From contig JAJYJJ010000001.1 in the NCBI GenBank assembly GCA_021789595.1, positions 124,001 to 188,000 on the forward strand: a stretch of DNA of 64,000 bases, written 5' to 3'. Origin of the DNA: Nitrospirota bacterium (GTDB lineage: Bacteria > Nitrospirota > Thermodesulfovibrionia > UBA6902 > JAJYJJ01). The translations under genes and the position numbers were made by a program. A model generated the notes under the pieces. That model saw only the letters and a program-made list of their open reading frames with translations. It searched no databases and was not told the origin of the DNA. Positions 53,628 to 62,799 of this stretch are shown here, piece by piece. Each line of letters opens with the position of its first letter. Within the stretch, counting starts at the first letter, position 1.

Positions 53628-55070
53628 ATGGTTGAAGGCATTAGAAGGATTGATGAGACCCACTGGGAGGTTCCCATCGGATATAAACCAGGCATGAGGG
53701 TTCCTGGGATAATCTATGTGGATGATATATTAATAAAGGATATTGAGAAGCAGTCCGTAGACCAGGTGGCAAATACAGCAACCCTGCCTGGCATAATCAG
53801 GGCATCCCTTGCCATGCCTGATATCCATACAGGTTATGGCTTTCCAATAGGCGGGGTTGCAGCCATGGATTTGAAGGAAGGTGTTGTATCCCCTGGTGGG
53901 GTTGGATATGACATAAATTGAGGGGTGAGACTCCTCAGGAGTAACCTTGCAAAGGATGAGGTTATTTCGAGGATAAGGGACCTCGTGGAGGCCCTGTATA
54001 TAGAAATTCCTTCAGGTGTTGGCTCAAAGGGCAAGATTCGCCTTGGGCATGAAGATGAGAGAAGACTTTTGTTAAAGGGCGCACACTGGGCTGTTGAACA
54101 GGGCTTTGGTGATGCATCTGATATTGAAAGAACAGAATCAGGTGGATGCATTGATGGTGCTGACCCATCACTGATAAGCAATAAGGCATACGAACGCGGA
54201 AGGGCACAGCAGGGGACATTGGGCTCTGGCAACCACTTCCTTGAAATCCAGTATGTTGATGAGATCTATGATGAAAAGGCAGCAAGGGCATTTGGCCTTT
54301 TCCTGGGGCAGATGACAGTGATGATACACACAGGTTCAAGGGGCTTTGGACATCAGGTCTGTACAGATTTCCTTGTTGTTATGGAAGAGGCAATTAGAAG
54401 GTACAATATCTCACTTCCTGACAGGGAGCTGGCCTGTGCACCTTACAGTTCACCTGAGGCAAAGGACTATCTTGGGGCCATGAGGGCCGCTGCAAATTAT
54501 GCGTGGGCAAACAGACAGTGCATTATGCACTGGGCGAGGGAGGCATTCTTTAAGATCCTGAATATCTCGCCAAATGCCCTTGGTATGAGCCTCATCTATG
54601 ATGTTGCCCACAACATAGCAAAGACAGAAGAACATACTGTTGATGACAAAAAAATGAAACTCATTGTCCATAGGAAAGGTGCGACAAGGGCATTCCCACC
54701 AGGCCATCCAGAGCTGCCAGCGGCTTACAGGGCTATAGGGCAGCCTGTCCTGATTCCAGGCGATATGGGAAGGGCATCCTATGTCCTTGTAGGCACAGAA
54801 AAGGCAATGGCTGAGAGCTTTGGCTCTACATGCCATGGTGCAGGAAGGGTTATGTCAAGGCATCAGGCAATAAGACAGGCAAAGGGCAGGTCAATAAGGA
54901 GGGAGCTTGAGGATAGGGGTATCTTAGTGCGTTCCGCAGGAAGAGAGACACTTGCAGAGGAGATGTCTGAGGCATACAAGGATATATCCAATGTAGTTGA
55001 TGTGGTTCACAGGGCAGGTATATCAAGGAAGGTGGCAAGACTAAGGCCAATGGGGGTTATAAAAGGCTGA
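53628..55070 (+). CDS. rtcB: RtcB tRNA/RNA ligase with in-frame UGA at residue 98 (predicted Sec)
   Basis: RNA 3'-phosphate/5'-OH ligase using GTP and Mn2+. The frame runs 97 codons to a TGA (53919-53921), then 382 more codons to a TAG-free end at 55070, total 480 residues. In RtcB the sequence GYDINCGVRLLR is near-invariant and the Cys binds both metals; here it reads GYDIN-UGA-GVRLLR. Numbering coincides with Pyrococcus RtcB Cys98. Other ligands are intact: D95, H203 (GSGNHFLE), H234 (HTGSRG), H328 (YDVAHN), and the guanylylated H403 in STCHGAGR. The best explanation is selenocysteine; a nonsense mutation is the alternative. Confidence 0.85.
53942..53964 (+). promoter_or_regulatory. Candidate bacterial SECIS hairpin in rtcB
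   Basis: Stem UAACCU/AGGUUA with an 11-nt apical loop UGCAAAGGAUG, beginning 21 nt after the UGA. Loop position (26 nt from UGA) and a G in the first two loop bases fit the bacterial SECIS model. A second small hairpin ACUCC-UCA-GGAGU (53930-53942) lies between. Prediction by eye only. Confidence 0.4.
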
Positions 55071-55080
55071 TATATTTGAA

Positions 55081-55147
55081 AATCCCTCCTAACCTCCCTT
55101 TGCCAAAGGGAGGAATTTCCCCTCTTTGGAAAAGAAAGGGGAGGGAG
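55081..55147. repeat. Palindromic repeat element downstream of rtcB
   Basis: AATCCCTCCTAACCTCCCTT then TGCCAAAGGGAGG forms a 9-bp stem (55093-55113), followed by a second CCCCTCTTT/AAAGGGGAGG arm. Same family as the in-frame copy at 43851-43887. It lies between convergent rtcB and usp and may terminate both. Confidence 0.7.
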
Positions 55148-55180
55148 ACTTCACCTGATTTTTATATATAATGTTTGTTC

Positions 55181-56092
55181 TTACTGTGCACTGACGACAA
55201 GAACAGGGACTTCACTCTGTTTATGGATTACTCCTGTAGTGACACTTCCGAGCACTGCTGCCTTTAGGGCGCTTCTTCCGCGAGAGCCCATAATTATAAG
55301 ATTAGGTCTATCTTTTTCTATCTCTTTTGCGATCTCATCCACGATATGTCCTTCCCTGATAACCGTCCATCCGTGAACCCCATTTTTATCGCATAGGCTC
55401 TTTATATTTTCAACATAATTTTCAGCGGCTTTCCTAAGACCAATCTCTATAGACCTGATTGTTTCAGGTGCAGCCTCGAAGATCGGGAATGCCTGAGTTA
55501 CTGCAGTCGGTTTATCAACTACACTTAACACAATTACCGATGCGCCGACCTGTTTTGCGAGGTCAACAGCGTATCTTGCTGCTTTTTCCGCTATCTCAGA
55601 GCCGTCGGTTGGGACAAGGATTTTTGAAATCAGATTAATAGCTGAGCCGTGTCTTACTACCAGAACAGGGATATCTATTTTCATACTTATGACATTGTTT
55701 GTGACACTGCCCAGGACGGTTGTCAGGAGTGCCCGCCTGCCATGGGCTCCCATGATAATAAGGTCGGCTCCTGATTCCTTTGCATCCTTTGCTATCTCCT
55801 GTGATGGATAACCTGAGCTTATAGCGGTTTCTACACTTACATTTGATTTCTCGCACATACCTTTGAGCTCTTCTACATATTCCTCTGCAACCTTTCTGTA
55901 GTGTTCCTCTACAACGCTTTTGGTCTTGCCAACTGCCTCTATTAGTCGGGCAGTATTCGTTACCTCATCATCATTAACGACGCTCAACAGCCTTATAGTG
56001 GCATTGGTCTGCTTTGAGAGGGTAATAGCATACCTGCATGTCTCCTTTGCCCTTTCCGAGCCGTCTGTTGGTACAAGAATCTTTGAGATCAT
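55181..56092 (-). CDS. Tandem universal stress protein
   Basis: 303 residues, two UspA domains of about 150 each. Both keep the ATP-binding pattern: GAHGRRALLTTVLGSVTN and GSRGRSALKAAVLGSVTT, and both start with ISKILVPTDGSE. The two halves are similar enough to reflect internal duplication. Monocistronic with its own promoter. Confidence 0.95.
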   Translation of the reverse strand: MISKILVPTDGSERAKETCRYAITLSKQTNATIRLLSVVNDDEVTNTARLIEAVGKTKSVVEEHYRKVAEEYVEELKGMCEKSNVSVETAISSGYPSQEIAKDAKESGADLIIMGAHGRRALLTTVLGSVTNNVISMKIDIPVLVVRHGSAINLISKILVPTDGSEIAEKAARYAVDLAKQVGASVIVLSVVDKPTAVTQAFPIFEAAPETIRSIEIGLRKAAENYVENIKSLCDKNGVHGWTVIREGHIVDEIAKEIEKDRPNLIIMGSRGRSALKAAVLGSVTTGVIHKQSEVPVLVVSAQ

Positions 56093-56138
56093 AAATAAAG
56101 CCTCCTTATTTTAAGGTATCATAGCGACAACATCAAAG

Positions 56139-56168
56139 ATTATATCAGATCGTCTCGCCTTTTTTCAA
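56139..56168 (-). promoter_or_regulatory. Promoter of the universal stress protein gene
   Basis: On the minus strand TTGAAA (56168-56163), an 18-bp spacer and TATAAT (56144-56139), about 47 bp before the ATG, which has AAGGAGG in front. Confidence 0.6.
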
Positions 56169-56205
56169 AACAAACCGTGGTTGCCAAATGGCTCTCGGGT
56201 TTTAT

Positions 56206-56235
56206 TTGACAAATAAAAGGGAAATCCTTTATTTT
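56206..56235 (+). promoter_or_regulatory. Promoter of the lipA-led operon
   Basis: TTGACA at 56206-56211, 18-bp spacer, TATTTT at 56230-56235. Transcription would begin near 56242, two bases before the lipA ATG, and no ribosome site exists, so the message may be leaderless. Confidence 0.5.
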
Positions 56236-56243
56236 TATTAGTC

Positions 56244-57074
56244 ATGAGACTTCCTGAGTGGATAAGGGTAGAGAGAAAAGACCTGCATCAGACCAAGAGG
56301 TTGTTGAGGGGACACCGCCTCTTAACTGTTTGTGAAGAGGCAAGGTGCCCTAATCAGGGGAAGTGCTTTTCAAAGCCAACTGCAACCTTTATGCTGCTTG
56401 GCAGAAGATGCACAAGAAACTGCGGCTTTTGTGCTGTGGATACATCTATGCCCGAGCCTATTGACCCGATGGAACCAGAGCGAATCCTTGGTGCCGCAAG
56501 GATTATGGATCTGAGGTATGTTGTCCTGACCTCTGTTACAAGGGATGACCTGAGTGATGGGGGGGCAGGCCAGTTTGCAAAGACTGTTGGACTGTTAAAG
56601 AGAAATAACATAAAGGTTGAGGTGCTGACCCCTGATTTTCAGGGCAGTATTGAGGCATTGAGGGTTGTGCTTGATGCAGGGCCAGATGTATTTAACCATA
56701 ATCTTGAGACAGTTCCCAGGCTCTATCCTGTTGTCAGGCCAATGGCAGATTACAGGAGGTCTCTTTTTATACTTCAAAGGGCAAAGGAGATTGCTCCAGG
56801 GATCTTTACTAAATCAGGGATAATGCTTGGGCTTGGCGAAGAGAAGGAAGAGATAATGCAGGCGATGGATGACCTTAGAGGGATTGGATGTGATTTTCTT
56901 ACCATAGGACAATATCTAAGGCCGACAAAGGAGAACATGCCTGTTGTCAATTATGTAAGACCAGAGGTCTTTGATGAGTACAGGGATATCGGCCTTAAAA
57001 AGGGATTCAAGGCTGTTGCCTCAGGTCCCCTTGTAAGAAGTTCCATGAATGCAGAGGAGATATACAATGTATGA
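56244..57074 (+). CDS. lipA: Lipoyl synthase
   Basis: Radical SAM enzyme inserting two sulfurs into octanoyl groups of lipoyl-dependent enzymes. Auxiliary cluster C30, C35, C41 and radical SAM cluster C56, C60, C63 (CTRNCGFC). GLGEEKEEI and the C-terminal [13 protein letters not shown] are conserved, with the Ser ligand. 276 residues. No lipB adjacent. It overlaps the aminotransferase start by 8 nt. Confidence 0.96.
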   Translation: MRLPEWIRVERKDLHQTKRLLRGHRLLTVCEEARCPNQGKCFSKPTATFMLLGRRCTRNCGFCAVDTSMPEPIDPMEPERILGAARIMDLRYVVLTSVTRDDLSDGGAGQFAKTVGLLKRNNIKVEVLTPDFQGSIEALRVVLDAGPDVFNHNLETVPRLYPVVRPMADYRRSLFILQRAKEIAPGIFTKSGIMLGLGEEKEEIMQAMDDLRGIGCDFLTIGQYLRPTKENMPVVNYVRPEVFDEYRDIGLKKGFKAVASGPLVRSSMNAEEIYNV

Positions 57075-58242
57075 GTTTAACAGGATAAAGAGGTTGCCTC
57101 CCTATGTCTTTGGCATAGTAAACGCAATGAAGATAGAGCACAGGCGGAGGGGCGAGGACATAATAGACCTTGGAATGGGGAATCCTGACCTCGGGACGCC
57201 TGAGCATATAGTAGAAAAACTTATAGAGGCGGCCAAAAATCCGAAGAATCACAGGTATTCTGCATCAAAGGGCATCACCCAGCTACGGATGGCAATATGT
57301 GAATGGTATAAGAGGAGGTTTGATGTTGACCTCGACCCCGAGACAGAAGCAGTGGTAACAATAGGCTCAAAAGAGGGTCTTTCACATCTTGCCCTTGCAA
57401 CCGTGGAGCCGGGGGATATTGTATTGACACCAACACCTGCATATCCCATACACCCATACAGTGTGATAATTGCAGGCGGAGAGGTAAGAAGTATACCAAT
57501 GAGAAAGGGCGTAGACTTTTTTGAGGAGATGCAGAAGGCGTTTAAGAGTGCATGGCCAAGACCAAAGATGCTTATAATAAATTTCCCACATAACCCTACA
57601 ACCCAGGTTGTAGAGGATATCGGATTTTTCAAAAAGGTTGTGGATTTTGCAAAGGAGAACAGGATAATTGTCCTTCATGATTTTGCCTATGCAGACCTGG
57701 TATTTGACGATTATAAGGCGCCGAGTTTTCTTCAGGCAGAAGGGGCAAAGGATATTGGCGTGGAATTCTTTTCACTTACAAAAAGCTATTCCATGGCAGG
57801 CTGGAGGGTTGGATTCTGCGTTGGAAATAAGGAGATAGTTGGTGCCCTTATAAAGATAAAGAGTTATCTGGATTATGGCATGTTTCAGCCAATACAGATT
57901 GCAAGCATAATAGCGCTGCGCGGGCAACAGGACTGTGTCTCTGAGATAAAAAAAACCTATGAGGATAGGCGAAATACCCTTATAAGAGGACTTCGTAAGG
58001 CAGGCTGGGACATAGAGCCCCCAAAGGCGACGATGTTTGTATGGGCAGAGATACCAGAACCATTCAAAAAGATGGGCTCCCTTGAGTTTTCAAAACTCCT
58101 CATCAAAGAGGCAGGCGTTGCTGTATCTCCTGGAATTGGTTTTGGGGAGGGCGGAGATGAGTTTGTGAGATTTGCCCTTGTAGAAAATGAGCACAGGATA
58201 AAGCAGGCAGTAAAAGGGATAAAAAAGGTTCTGAACAGATGA
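57067..58242 (+). CDS. Class I/II aminotransferase, AlaC-like
   Basis: 391-residue fold-type I PLP enzyme. Substrate motif [23 protein letters not shown] Lys in [25 protein letters not shown]. Close to the glutamate-pyruvate transaminase AlaC and to related aspartate-family enzymes. Upstream of hom, so a role in the aspartate/threonine/methionine branch is also possible. The ATG with GAGGAGA upstream overlaps lipA; an earlier in-frame ATG (57049) is less likely. Confidence 0.85.
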   Translation: MYEFNRIKRLPPYVFGIVNAMKIEHRRRGEDIIDLGMGNPDLGTPEHIVEKLIEAAKNPKNHRYSASKGITQLRMAICEWYKRRFDVDLDPETEAVVTIGSKEGLSHLALATVEPGDIVLTPTPAYPIHPYSVIIAGGEVRSIPMRKGVDFFEEMQKAFKSAWPRPKMLIINFPHNPTTQVVEDIGFFKKVVDFAKENRIIVLHDFAYADLVFDDYKAPSFLQAEGAKDIGVEFFSLTKSYSMAGWRVGFCVGNKEIVGALIKIKSYLDYGMFQPIQIASIIALRGQQDCVSEIKKTYEDRRNTLIRGLRKAGWDIEPPKATMFVWAEIPEPFKKMGSLEFSKLLIKEAGVAVSPGIGFGEGGDEFVRFALVENEHRIKQAVKGIKKVLNR

Positions 58243-59549
58243 TTAAGGTCGGCATTATAGGTTTTGGGACTGTAGGTGCTGGTGTGGTAAGGATCCTTAT
58301 TGAGAAGGCATCTGAACTTGAGGCCAAACTCGGTTTCCCTATTGTCATCAAGAGGATAGCAGACCTTGACATTAAGAGGGACAGGGGTATTGCTGTGTCT
58401 GCGGATATTCTTACAACGAGGGCTGAGGATATCCTTGATGACCCGTCTATAGATATAGTGGTTGAGCTGATAGGCGGGATGAACCCTGCCAAGGATTTTA
58501 TCCTCAGGGCTATCGAGAAGGGCAAACATGTTGTTACTGCCAACAAGGCCTTACTTGCCCTTGAAGGAGAGGATATTTTTTATGCTGCTGAAAAGAAGGG
58601 TGCAGAGGTTGGTTTTGAGGCATCTGTGGCAGGAGGAATACCAATAATAAAGGCCATAAAGGAAGGCCTACCTGCAAACAGGATAAACTCCATATATGGT
58701 ATAATAAATGGAACATCAAATTACATCCTGACAAGGATGACAAATGAGGGCATGGAGTTTCCCGATGCCCTTATGGAGGCCCAGAGGCTCGGCTATGCCG
58801 AGGCAGATCCAACCCTTGATATAGAGGGCATTGACTCGGCCCACAAGTTGACTATACTATCTGCGATTGCCTTTGGTATTCCTCTTTCATACAATGAGAT
58901 CTATAGGGAGGGGATAAAAGGGTTAAGCTCCCTTGATATAGGATTTGCCCTGGAATTTGGTTACAAGATAAAGCTCTTGGCTATTGCAAAGCGGAGCAAT
59001 AGTGAGGTAGAGCTCAGGATACATCCTACAATGCTTCCATTGAACTATCTCATTGCACAGGTGGATGGCGTTTACAACGCCATATATATTGATGGCGATT
59101 CGGTTGGTTCAACCCTCTTTTATGGCAGAGGGGCAGGAGATATGCCGACAGGCAGCGCAGTTGTGAGCGATATAATTGATATTGGCAGGAATATAACAAG
59201 CGGCTCTATCAGGAGGATTCCTCCTATGGGAACATCAAAGAGAATGCCTTTAAAAATAAGGGCAATGGATGATGTCTATAGCAGATACTATTTCAGGTTT
59301 TCTGCCCTGGACAAACCTGGTGTTCTTTCAAAGATATCAGGGGTTCTTGGGGCAAACAATATCAGCATAGCCTCTGTTATCCAGAAAGGGAGGAAACAAG
59401 GGGAAGCAGTTCCCCTTGTCATGATGACCCATGATGCACTGGAGAGGGATGTTCGCCACGCATTAAAGGAGATCGACAAACTTCCTGTTGTGGCGGATAA
59501 GACGGTTTATATCAGGGTCGAAGGAGGCGAGGGAAATGCAACCGGATAA
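58239..59549 (+). CDS. hom: Homoserine dehydrogenase
   Basis: 436 residues: NAD(P)-binding [19 protein letters not shown], catalytic region [14 protein letters not shown] and [13 protein letters not shown], and a C-terminal ACT domain ([20 protein letters not shown]) for feedback regulation by threonine. Makes homoserine for threonine and methionine. ATGA overlap with the upstream gene. Confidence 0.96.
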   Translation: MIKVGIIGFGTVGAGVVRILIEKASELEAKLGFPIVIKRIADLDIKRDRGIAVSADILTTRAEDILDDPSIDIVVELIGGMNPAKDFILRAIEKGKHVVTANKALLALEGEDIFYAAEKKGAEVGFEASVAGGIPIIKAIKEGLPANRINSIYGIINGTSNYILTRMTNEGMEFPDALMEAQRLGYAEADPTLDIEGIDSAHKLTILSAIAFGIPLSYNEIYREGIKGLSSLDIGFALEFGYKIKLLAIAKRSNSEVELRIHPTMLPLNYLIAQVDGVYNAIYIDGDSVGSTLFYGRGAGDMPTGSAVVSDIIDIGRNITSGSIRRIPPMGTSKRMPLKIRAMDDVYSRYYFRFSALDKPGVLSKISGVLGANNISIASVIQKGRKQGEAVPLVMMTHDALERDVRHALKEIDKLPVVADKTVYIRVEGGEGNATG

Positions 59550-59775
59550 GAGGTTGAATATAAAGGGTGAGATTTGTCCCTATACATTGGTAAAGTCTAA
59601 GCTTGCCATGGAGGATCTGGATGTCGGGGAGGTGCTTGAGATACTGCTGGATTATCCTGAGGCTATAAACAGTATCCCGAAGGCAATGCAGAACTATGGG
59701 CATACAGTCCTTAATGTCGAAAAGATAAATGACACTGACTGGGTAATTATTATAAGGAAGGAGGTAAAAGATTAA
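59536..59775 (+). CDS. TusA-family sulfur carrier protein
   Basis: 79 residues. The persulfide-bearing Cys is in LNIKGEICPYTLVKSKLAME. Overlaps hom by 14 nt and joins the next gene as TAATG; GGAGG gives the start. It probably hands sulfur to the E1-like enzyme or carrier encoded next. Confidence 0.88.
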   Translation: MQPDKRLNIKGEICPYTLVKSKLAMEDLDVGEVLEILLDYPEAINSIPKAMQNYGHTVLNVEKINDTDWVIIIRKEVKD

Positions 59776-60581
59776 TGGACTTTACAGAGGAACAGCTTAG
59801 AAGATACAGCCGCCATATCCTCCTTCCAGAGGTTGGAGGAAAAGGGCAGAAGAAGATAAGCCAGGCAAAGGTATTCCTCGTTGGTGCTGGCGGCCTTGGC
59901 TGTCCTGTGGGTTATTATCTTGCCGCTGCCGGAGTTGGAAGGATAGGGATAATAGACAACGATACTGTTGAGATAAGCAACCTGCAAAGGCAGATAGCCC
60001 ATAATACAAAGAGGATAGGGATGCCCAAGGTCATCTCTGCAAAACAGACATTTGAGGAGCTAAACCCTGATGTTGAGGTTGTCCCGTATAAGGATAAGCT
60101 GACAACCAAGAATATACTGGATTTAATTAAGGACTACGATATTGTTGTTGATGGAAGCGATAACTTCTCGACAAGGTATATGGTAAATGATGCATGTGTG
60201 ATGCTGAAAAAACCCCTTGTAAGTGGTGCTATTTTAAGGTTTGAGGGCCAGGTAACAACCATAATACCTGAGGAAGGCCCATGCTACAGGTGTCTTTTTG
60301 AAGAGCCGCCTCCTCCAGGGCTTGTCCCGTCATGTCAGGAGGCAGGTGTGCTTGGTGTTTTAACAGGTGTCATTGGTTCTTTGCAGGCAACAGAGGTCTT
60401 GAAGATCATCCTCGGTAAGGGTGAACTCCTGAAGGGAGAACTCATAATATACAATGCCCTGAGGATGAGCTTCAGAAAGGTAAAGGTCCCGAAAAACCCT
60501 GATTGTCCGATGTGCGGAAGCCATCCGACAATAAAGGAACTGATAGACTACGAGGAATATTGCAGTCTTCAGGCCCATTAG
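59775..60581 (+). CDS. MoeB/ThiF-type E1-like adenylyltransferase
   Basis: 268 residues. Nucleotide-binding FLVGAGGLGCPVGYYL, DNDTVEISNLQRQ, DGSDNFSTRYMVND, zinc Cys pairs CYRC and CPMC, and the possible catalytic Cys in VPSCQEAGVLG. No rhodanese domain. It should adenylate the C-terminal Gly of the MoaD-like carrier encoded downstream so that sulfur can be attached. Confidence 0.92.
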   Translation: MDFTEEQLRRYSRHILLPEVGGKGQKKISQAKVFLVGAGGLGCPVGYYLAAAGVGRIGIIDNDTVEISNLQRQIAHNTKRIGMPKVISAKQTFEELNPDVEVVPYKDKLTTKNILDLIKDYDIVVDGSDNFSTRYMVNDACVMLKKPLVSGAILRFEGQVTTIIPEEGPCYRCLFEEPPPPGLVPSCQEAGVLGVLTGVIGSLQATEVLKIILGKGELLKGELIIYNALRMSFRKVKVPKNPDCPMCGSHPTIKELIDYEEYCSLQAH

Positions 60582-61027
60582 TTCTCAGGCTTAAAAAAGC
60601 TGACCTTGAAGCTGTAATAAAGCACTCAAGGGCAGAGTTTCCAAAGGAGGCATGCGGGCTTTTATCAGGGAAGTTTATAACCGAGAATTCTGCATTGACG
60701 GCTGTCGTGGAGAAGGTTTACATGATGAGAAATGTTGAGGGTTCTACAGTGAGTTATTTCATGGAACCTAAGGAACAATTCATGGCCATGAAGGAGATGA
60801 GGGTAGAAGGCATGGAGCTTGTCGGCATATACCATTCCCATCCAGGGGTTCCTGCATATCCATCACAAAAAGATGTCAGCCTTGCCTTTTATCCTGATGC
60901 TGCTTATCTGATTGTAAGCCTTATGGCACAGGCGGTTGATTTTAGGGCATTCCAGATAATTGATGCTGAAATAAGGGGTATTGAGATACAGATAATTGGT
61001 GACCGAGGTCGCGGAGGTGATGCATGA
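60560..61027 (+). CDS. JAMM/MPN+ metallopeptidase (Mec/HcyD-like, M67)
   Basis: About 155 residues. Zinc motif HSHPGVPAYPSQKD with upstream catalytic Glu in FPKEACGLLSG. Enzymes of this type trim residues after Gly-Gly in sulfur carriers or release the amino acid from a carrier thioester. TTG start assumed (GAGGA upstream, inside moeB-like gene); a TTG at 60503 is a longer option. ATGA overlap with thrC. Confidence 0.88.
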   Translation: MQSSGPLVLRLKKADLEAVIKHSRAEFPKEACGLLSGKFITENSALTAVVEKVYMMRNVEGSTVSYFMEPKEQFMAMKEMRVEGMELVGIYHSHPGVPAYPSQKDVSLAFYPDAAYLIVSLMAQAVDFRAFQIIDAEIRGIEIQIIGDRGRGGDA

Positions 61028-62268
61028 GTTTTGTAAGAGGACTCAAATGCAGGGAATGTGGAAGGGAATATCCTGTAGAGCCTATATATGTATGTGAGTT
61101 CTGCTTTGGCCCACTCGAGGTAGTCTATGACTATGACAGTATAAAAAAGGTTATGACTATTGATAAGATACTGTCAAGGCCGAAGAGCCTCTGGAGATAC
61201 AGGGAACTACTGCCTGTTGATGGAGAGCCTGTTGTAGGACTCAACTCGGGCTTTACGCCCCTTGTAAAGGCAGATAACCTTGCAGGTGTTCTTGGAGTAA
61301 AGCAACTGTATATAAAAGACGATACAGTTGTACACCCAACCCTTTCTTTTAAGGACAGGGTTGTATCTGTTGCCCTTACAAAGGCCAGGGAATTTGGCTT
61401 TGATACGGTTGCATGCGCATCAACAGGGAATCTTGCCCATGCAGTATCAGCCCAGGGGGCAAATGCAGGCTTCAAGAGATTTATATTTATACCTGCTACG
61501 CTTGAGTATAGTAAGATCGTTGCATCCCTCGTGTATGAGCCGAATCTGATAGCCGTTGATGGAAACTACGATGATGTAAACAGGCTGTGCAGTGAGATAG
61601 CGAACAAATATAAATGGGCATTTGTGAATATAAACATAAGGCCGTTTTACGCTGAAGGCTCAAAGACGCACGGGCATGAGATAATAGAGCAGCTTGGCTG
61701 GAGGGCACCTGATAATGTGGTTGTACCCTGTGCAAGCGGCTCCCTGATGACAAAGATATGGAAGAGCTTTAAGGAGATGAAGGAGATAGGGGTATTGAAG
61801 GAGTTGAATACAAGGGTCTTTGCTGCACAGGCAACGGGTTGTTCGCCAATAGTGGCTGCTATAAAGAGCAACAGCGATATTATAAGGCCTGTGAAGCCGG
61901 ATACCATTGCTAAATCCCTTGCAATAGGTAATCCGGCAGATGGCTATTATGCAACAAAGGTTGTAAAGGAAAGCGGTGGTTATGGCGAGGATGTGTCTGA
62001 TGAGGAGATAATAGATGCCATAAAACTTCTTGCTAAAACAGAGGGCATATTTGCTGAGACAGCAGGAGGCGTTACCCTTGCAGCCGCAAAGAAACTCATA
62101 GAGACTGGAAGGATAGACAGGGACAAAACAACAGTCATATGTATTACAGGAAATGGCCTCAAGACCCAGGAGGCATTAGTAGGACATACAGGACAACCCT
62201 ATCATATAAGACCAAATCTTGCATCCTTTGAGGAGTGCCTCAAAGGTATAAAGAAGGGAGGACAATAG
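61024..62268 (+). CDS. thrC: Threonine synthase paralog with N-terminal zinc ribbon
   Basis: 414 residues. Zinc ribbon CRECGREY...CEFC, PLP Lys in HPTLSFKDRVVS, CASTGNLAHAVSAQGA. Belongs to the PLP beta-family; normally O-phosphohomoserine to threonine. It lies between the JAMM peptidase and the MoaD-like carrier, while a second threonine synthase follows, so it may instead catalyse a beta/gamma replacement with sulfur on phosphohomoserine or phosphoserine. Confidence 0.85.
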   Translation: MSFVRGLKCRECGREYPVEPIYVCEFCFGPLEVVYDYDSIKKVMTIDKILSRPKSLWRYRELLPVDGEPVVGLNSGFTPLVKADNLAGVLGVKQLYIKDDTVVHPTLSFKDRVVSVALTKAREFGFDTVACASTGNLAHAVSAQGANAGFKRFIFIPATLEYSKIVASLVYEPNLIAVDGNYDDVNRLCSEIANKYKWAFVNINIRPFYAEGSKTHGHEIIEQLGWRAPDNVVVPCASGSLMTKIWKSFKEMKEIGVLKELNTRVFAAQATGCSPIVAAIKSNSDIIRPVKPDTIAKSLAIGNPADGYYATKVVKESGGYGEDVSDEEIIDAIKLLAKTEGIFAETAGGVTLAAAKKLIETGRIDRDKTTVICITGNGLKTQEALVGHTGQPYHIRPNLASFEECLKGIKKGGQ

Positions 62269-62544
62269 ATGGCAGTTATCGTAAGGATACCAACACCGCT
62301 ACAGAGGTTGACCCAGGGAAAGGAGGAGATCGAGGGCAGACCTGGAAGTATTATGGATCTCATAAACGACCTTGATGGGAAATACCCTGGTATTGGTGAA
62401 AGGATCTCAGAAGGTGGAAAGATAAGGAGATTTGTAAATGTATATGTGAACGAGGAAGATATAAGGTTTCTTAAGGCAGAAGAAACAGAGGTAAAGGACG
62501 GCGATGTAGTATCAATAATCCCTGCCATAGCAGGCGGGATTTAA
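62269..62544 (+). CDS. MoaD/ThiS-like ubiquitin-fold sulfur carrier, C-terminus GGI
   Basis: 91 residues, beta-grasp fold. Ends in SIIPAIAGGI, so the active Gly-Gly is capped by one Ile. Carriers of the HcyS or QbsE type also have extra residues after Gly-Gly that a JAMM peptidase removes. Begins directly after the thrC paralog stop. Confidence 0.88.
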   Translation: MAVIVRIPTPLQRLTQGKEEIEGRPGSIMDLINDLDGKYPGIGERISEGGKIRRFVNVYVNEEDIRFLKAEETEVKDGDVVSIIPAIAGGI

Positions 62545-62557
62545 TAAAGGAGGAACA

Positions 62558-62797
62558 ATGGCCAAGCTGAGGGTTAAACTCACTTTCCCCCAACACCTGA
62601 TAAAGGAGCCTGTGGTTTATACCATGGCAAAAAAGTATGATCTGATGCCAAATATAAGAAGGGCCAAGGTAACAGAAACCGTTGGGGAGATGGTTCTTGA
62701 GGTTGAGGGTACAGAGGAAAACTTAGAAAAGGGGATAGAGTCCTTAAGGCAACAGGGGGTAAAGGTCGAGCTCATAGAAGGGGATATTATAGAATAG
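62558..62797 (+). CDS. NIL domain protein
   Basis: 79 residues, all NIL domain ([40 protein letters not shown]). The same domain is found at the C-terminus of MetN methionine transport ATPases and in proteins for anaerobic homocysteine synthesis of methanogens. In this cluster it may bind a sulfur amino acid and regulate. GGAGG precedes the ATG. Confidence 0.88.
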   Translation: MAKLRVKLTFPQHLIKEPVVYTMAKKYDLMPNIRRAKVTETVGEMVLEVEGTEENLEKGIESLRQQGVKVELIEGDIIE

Positions 62798-62799
62798 TC

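Noticed and set aside
53919-53921. Genome-wide reassignment of UGA to Trp or Cys
   Set aside because: Many genes in the window end in UGA, including several ATGA overlaps and the oxidase gene, so UGA is the normal stop.
53628-55070. rtcB as two separate genes or a plain pseudogene
   Set aside because: The second part starts in the middle of the active site and has no ribosome site; both parts are in the same frame and fully conserved, with only the Cys codon changed.
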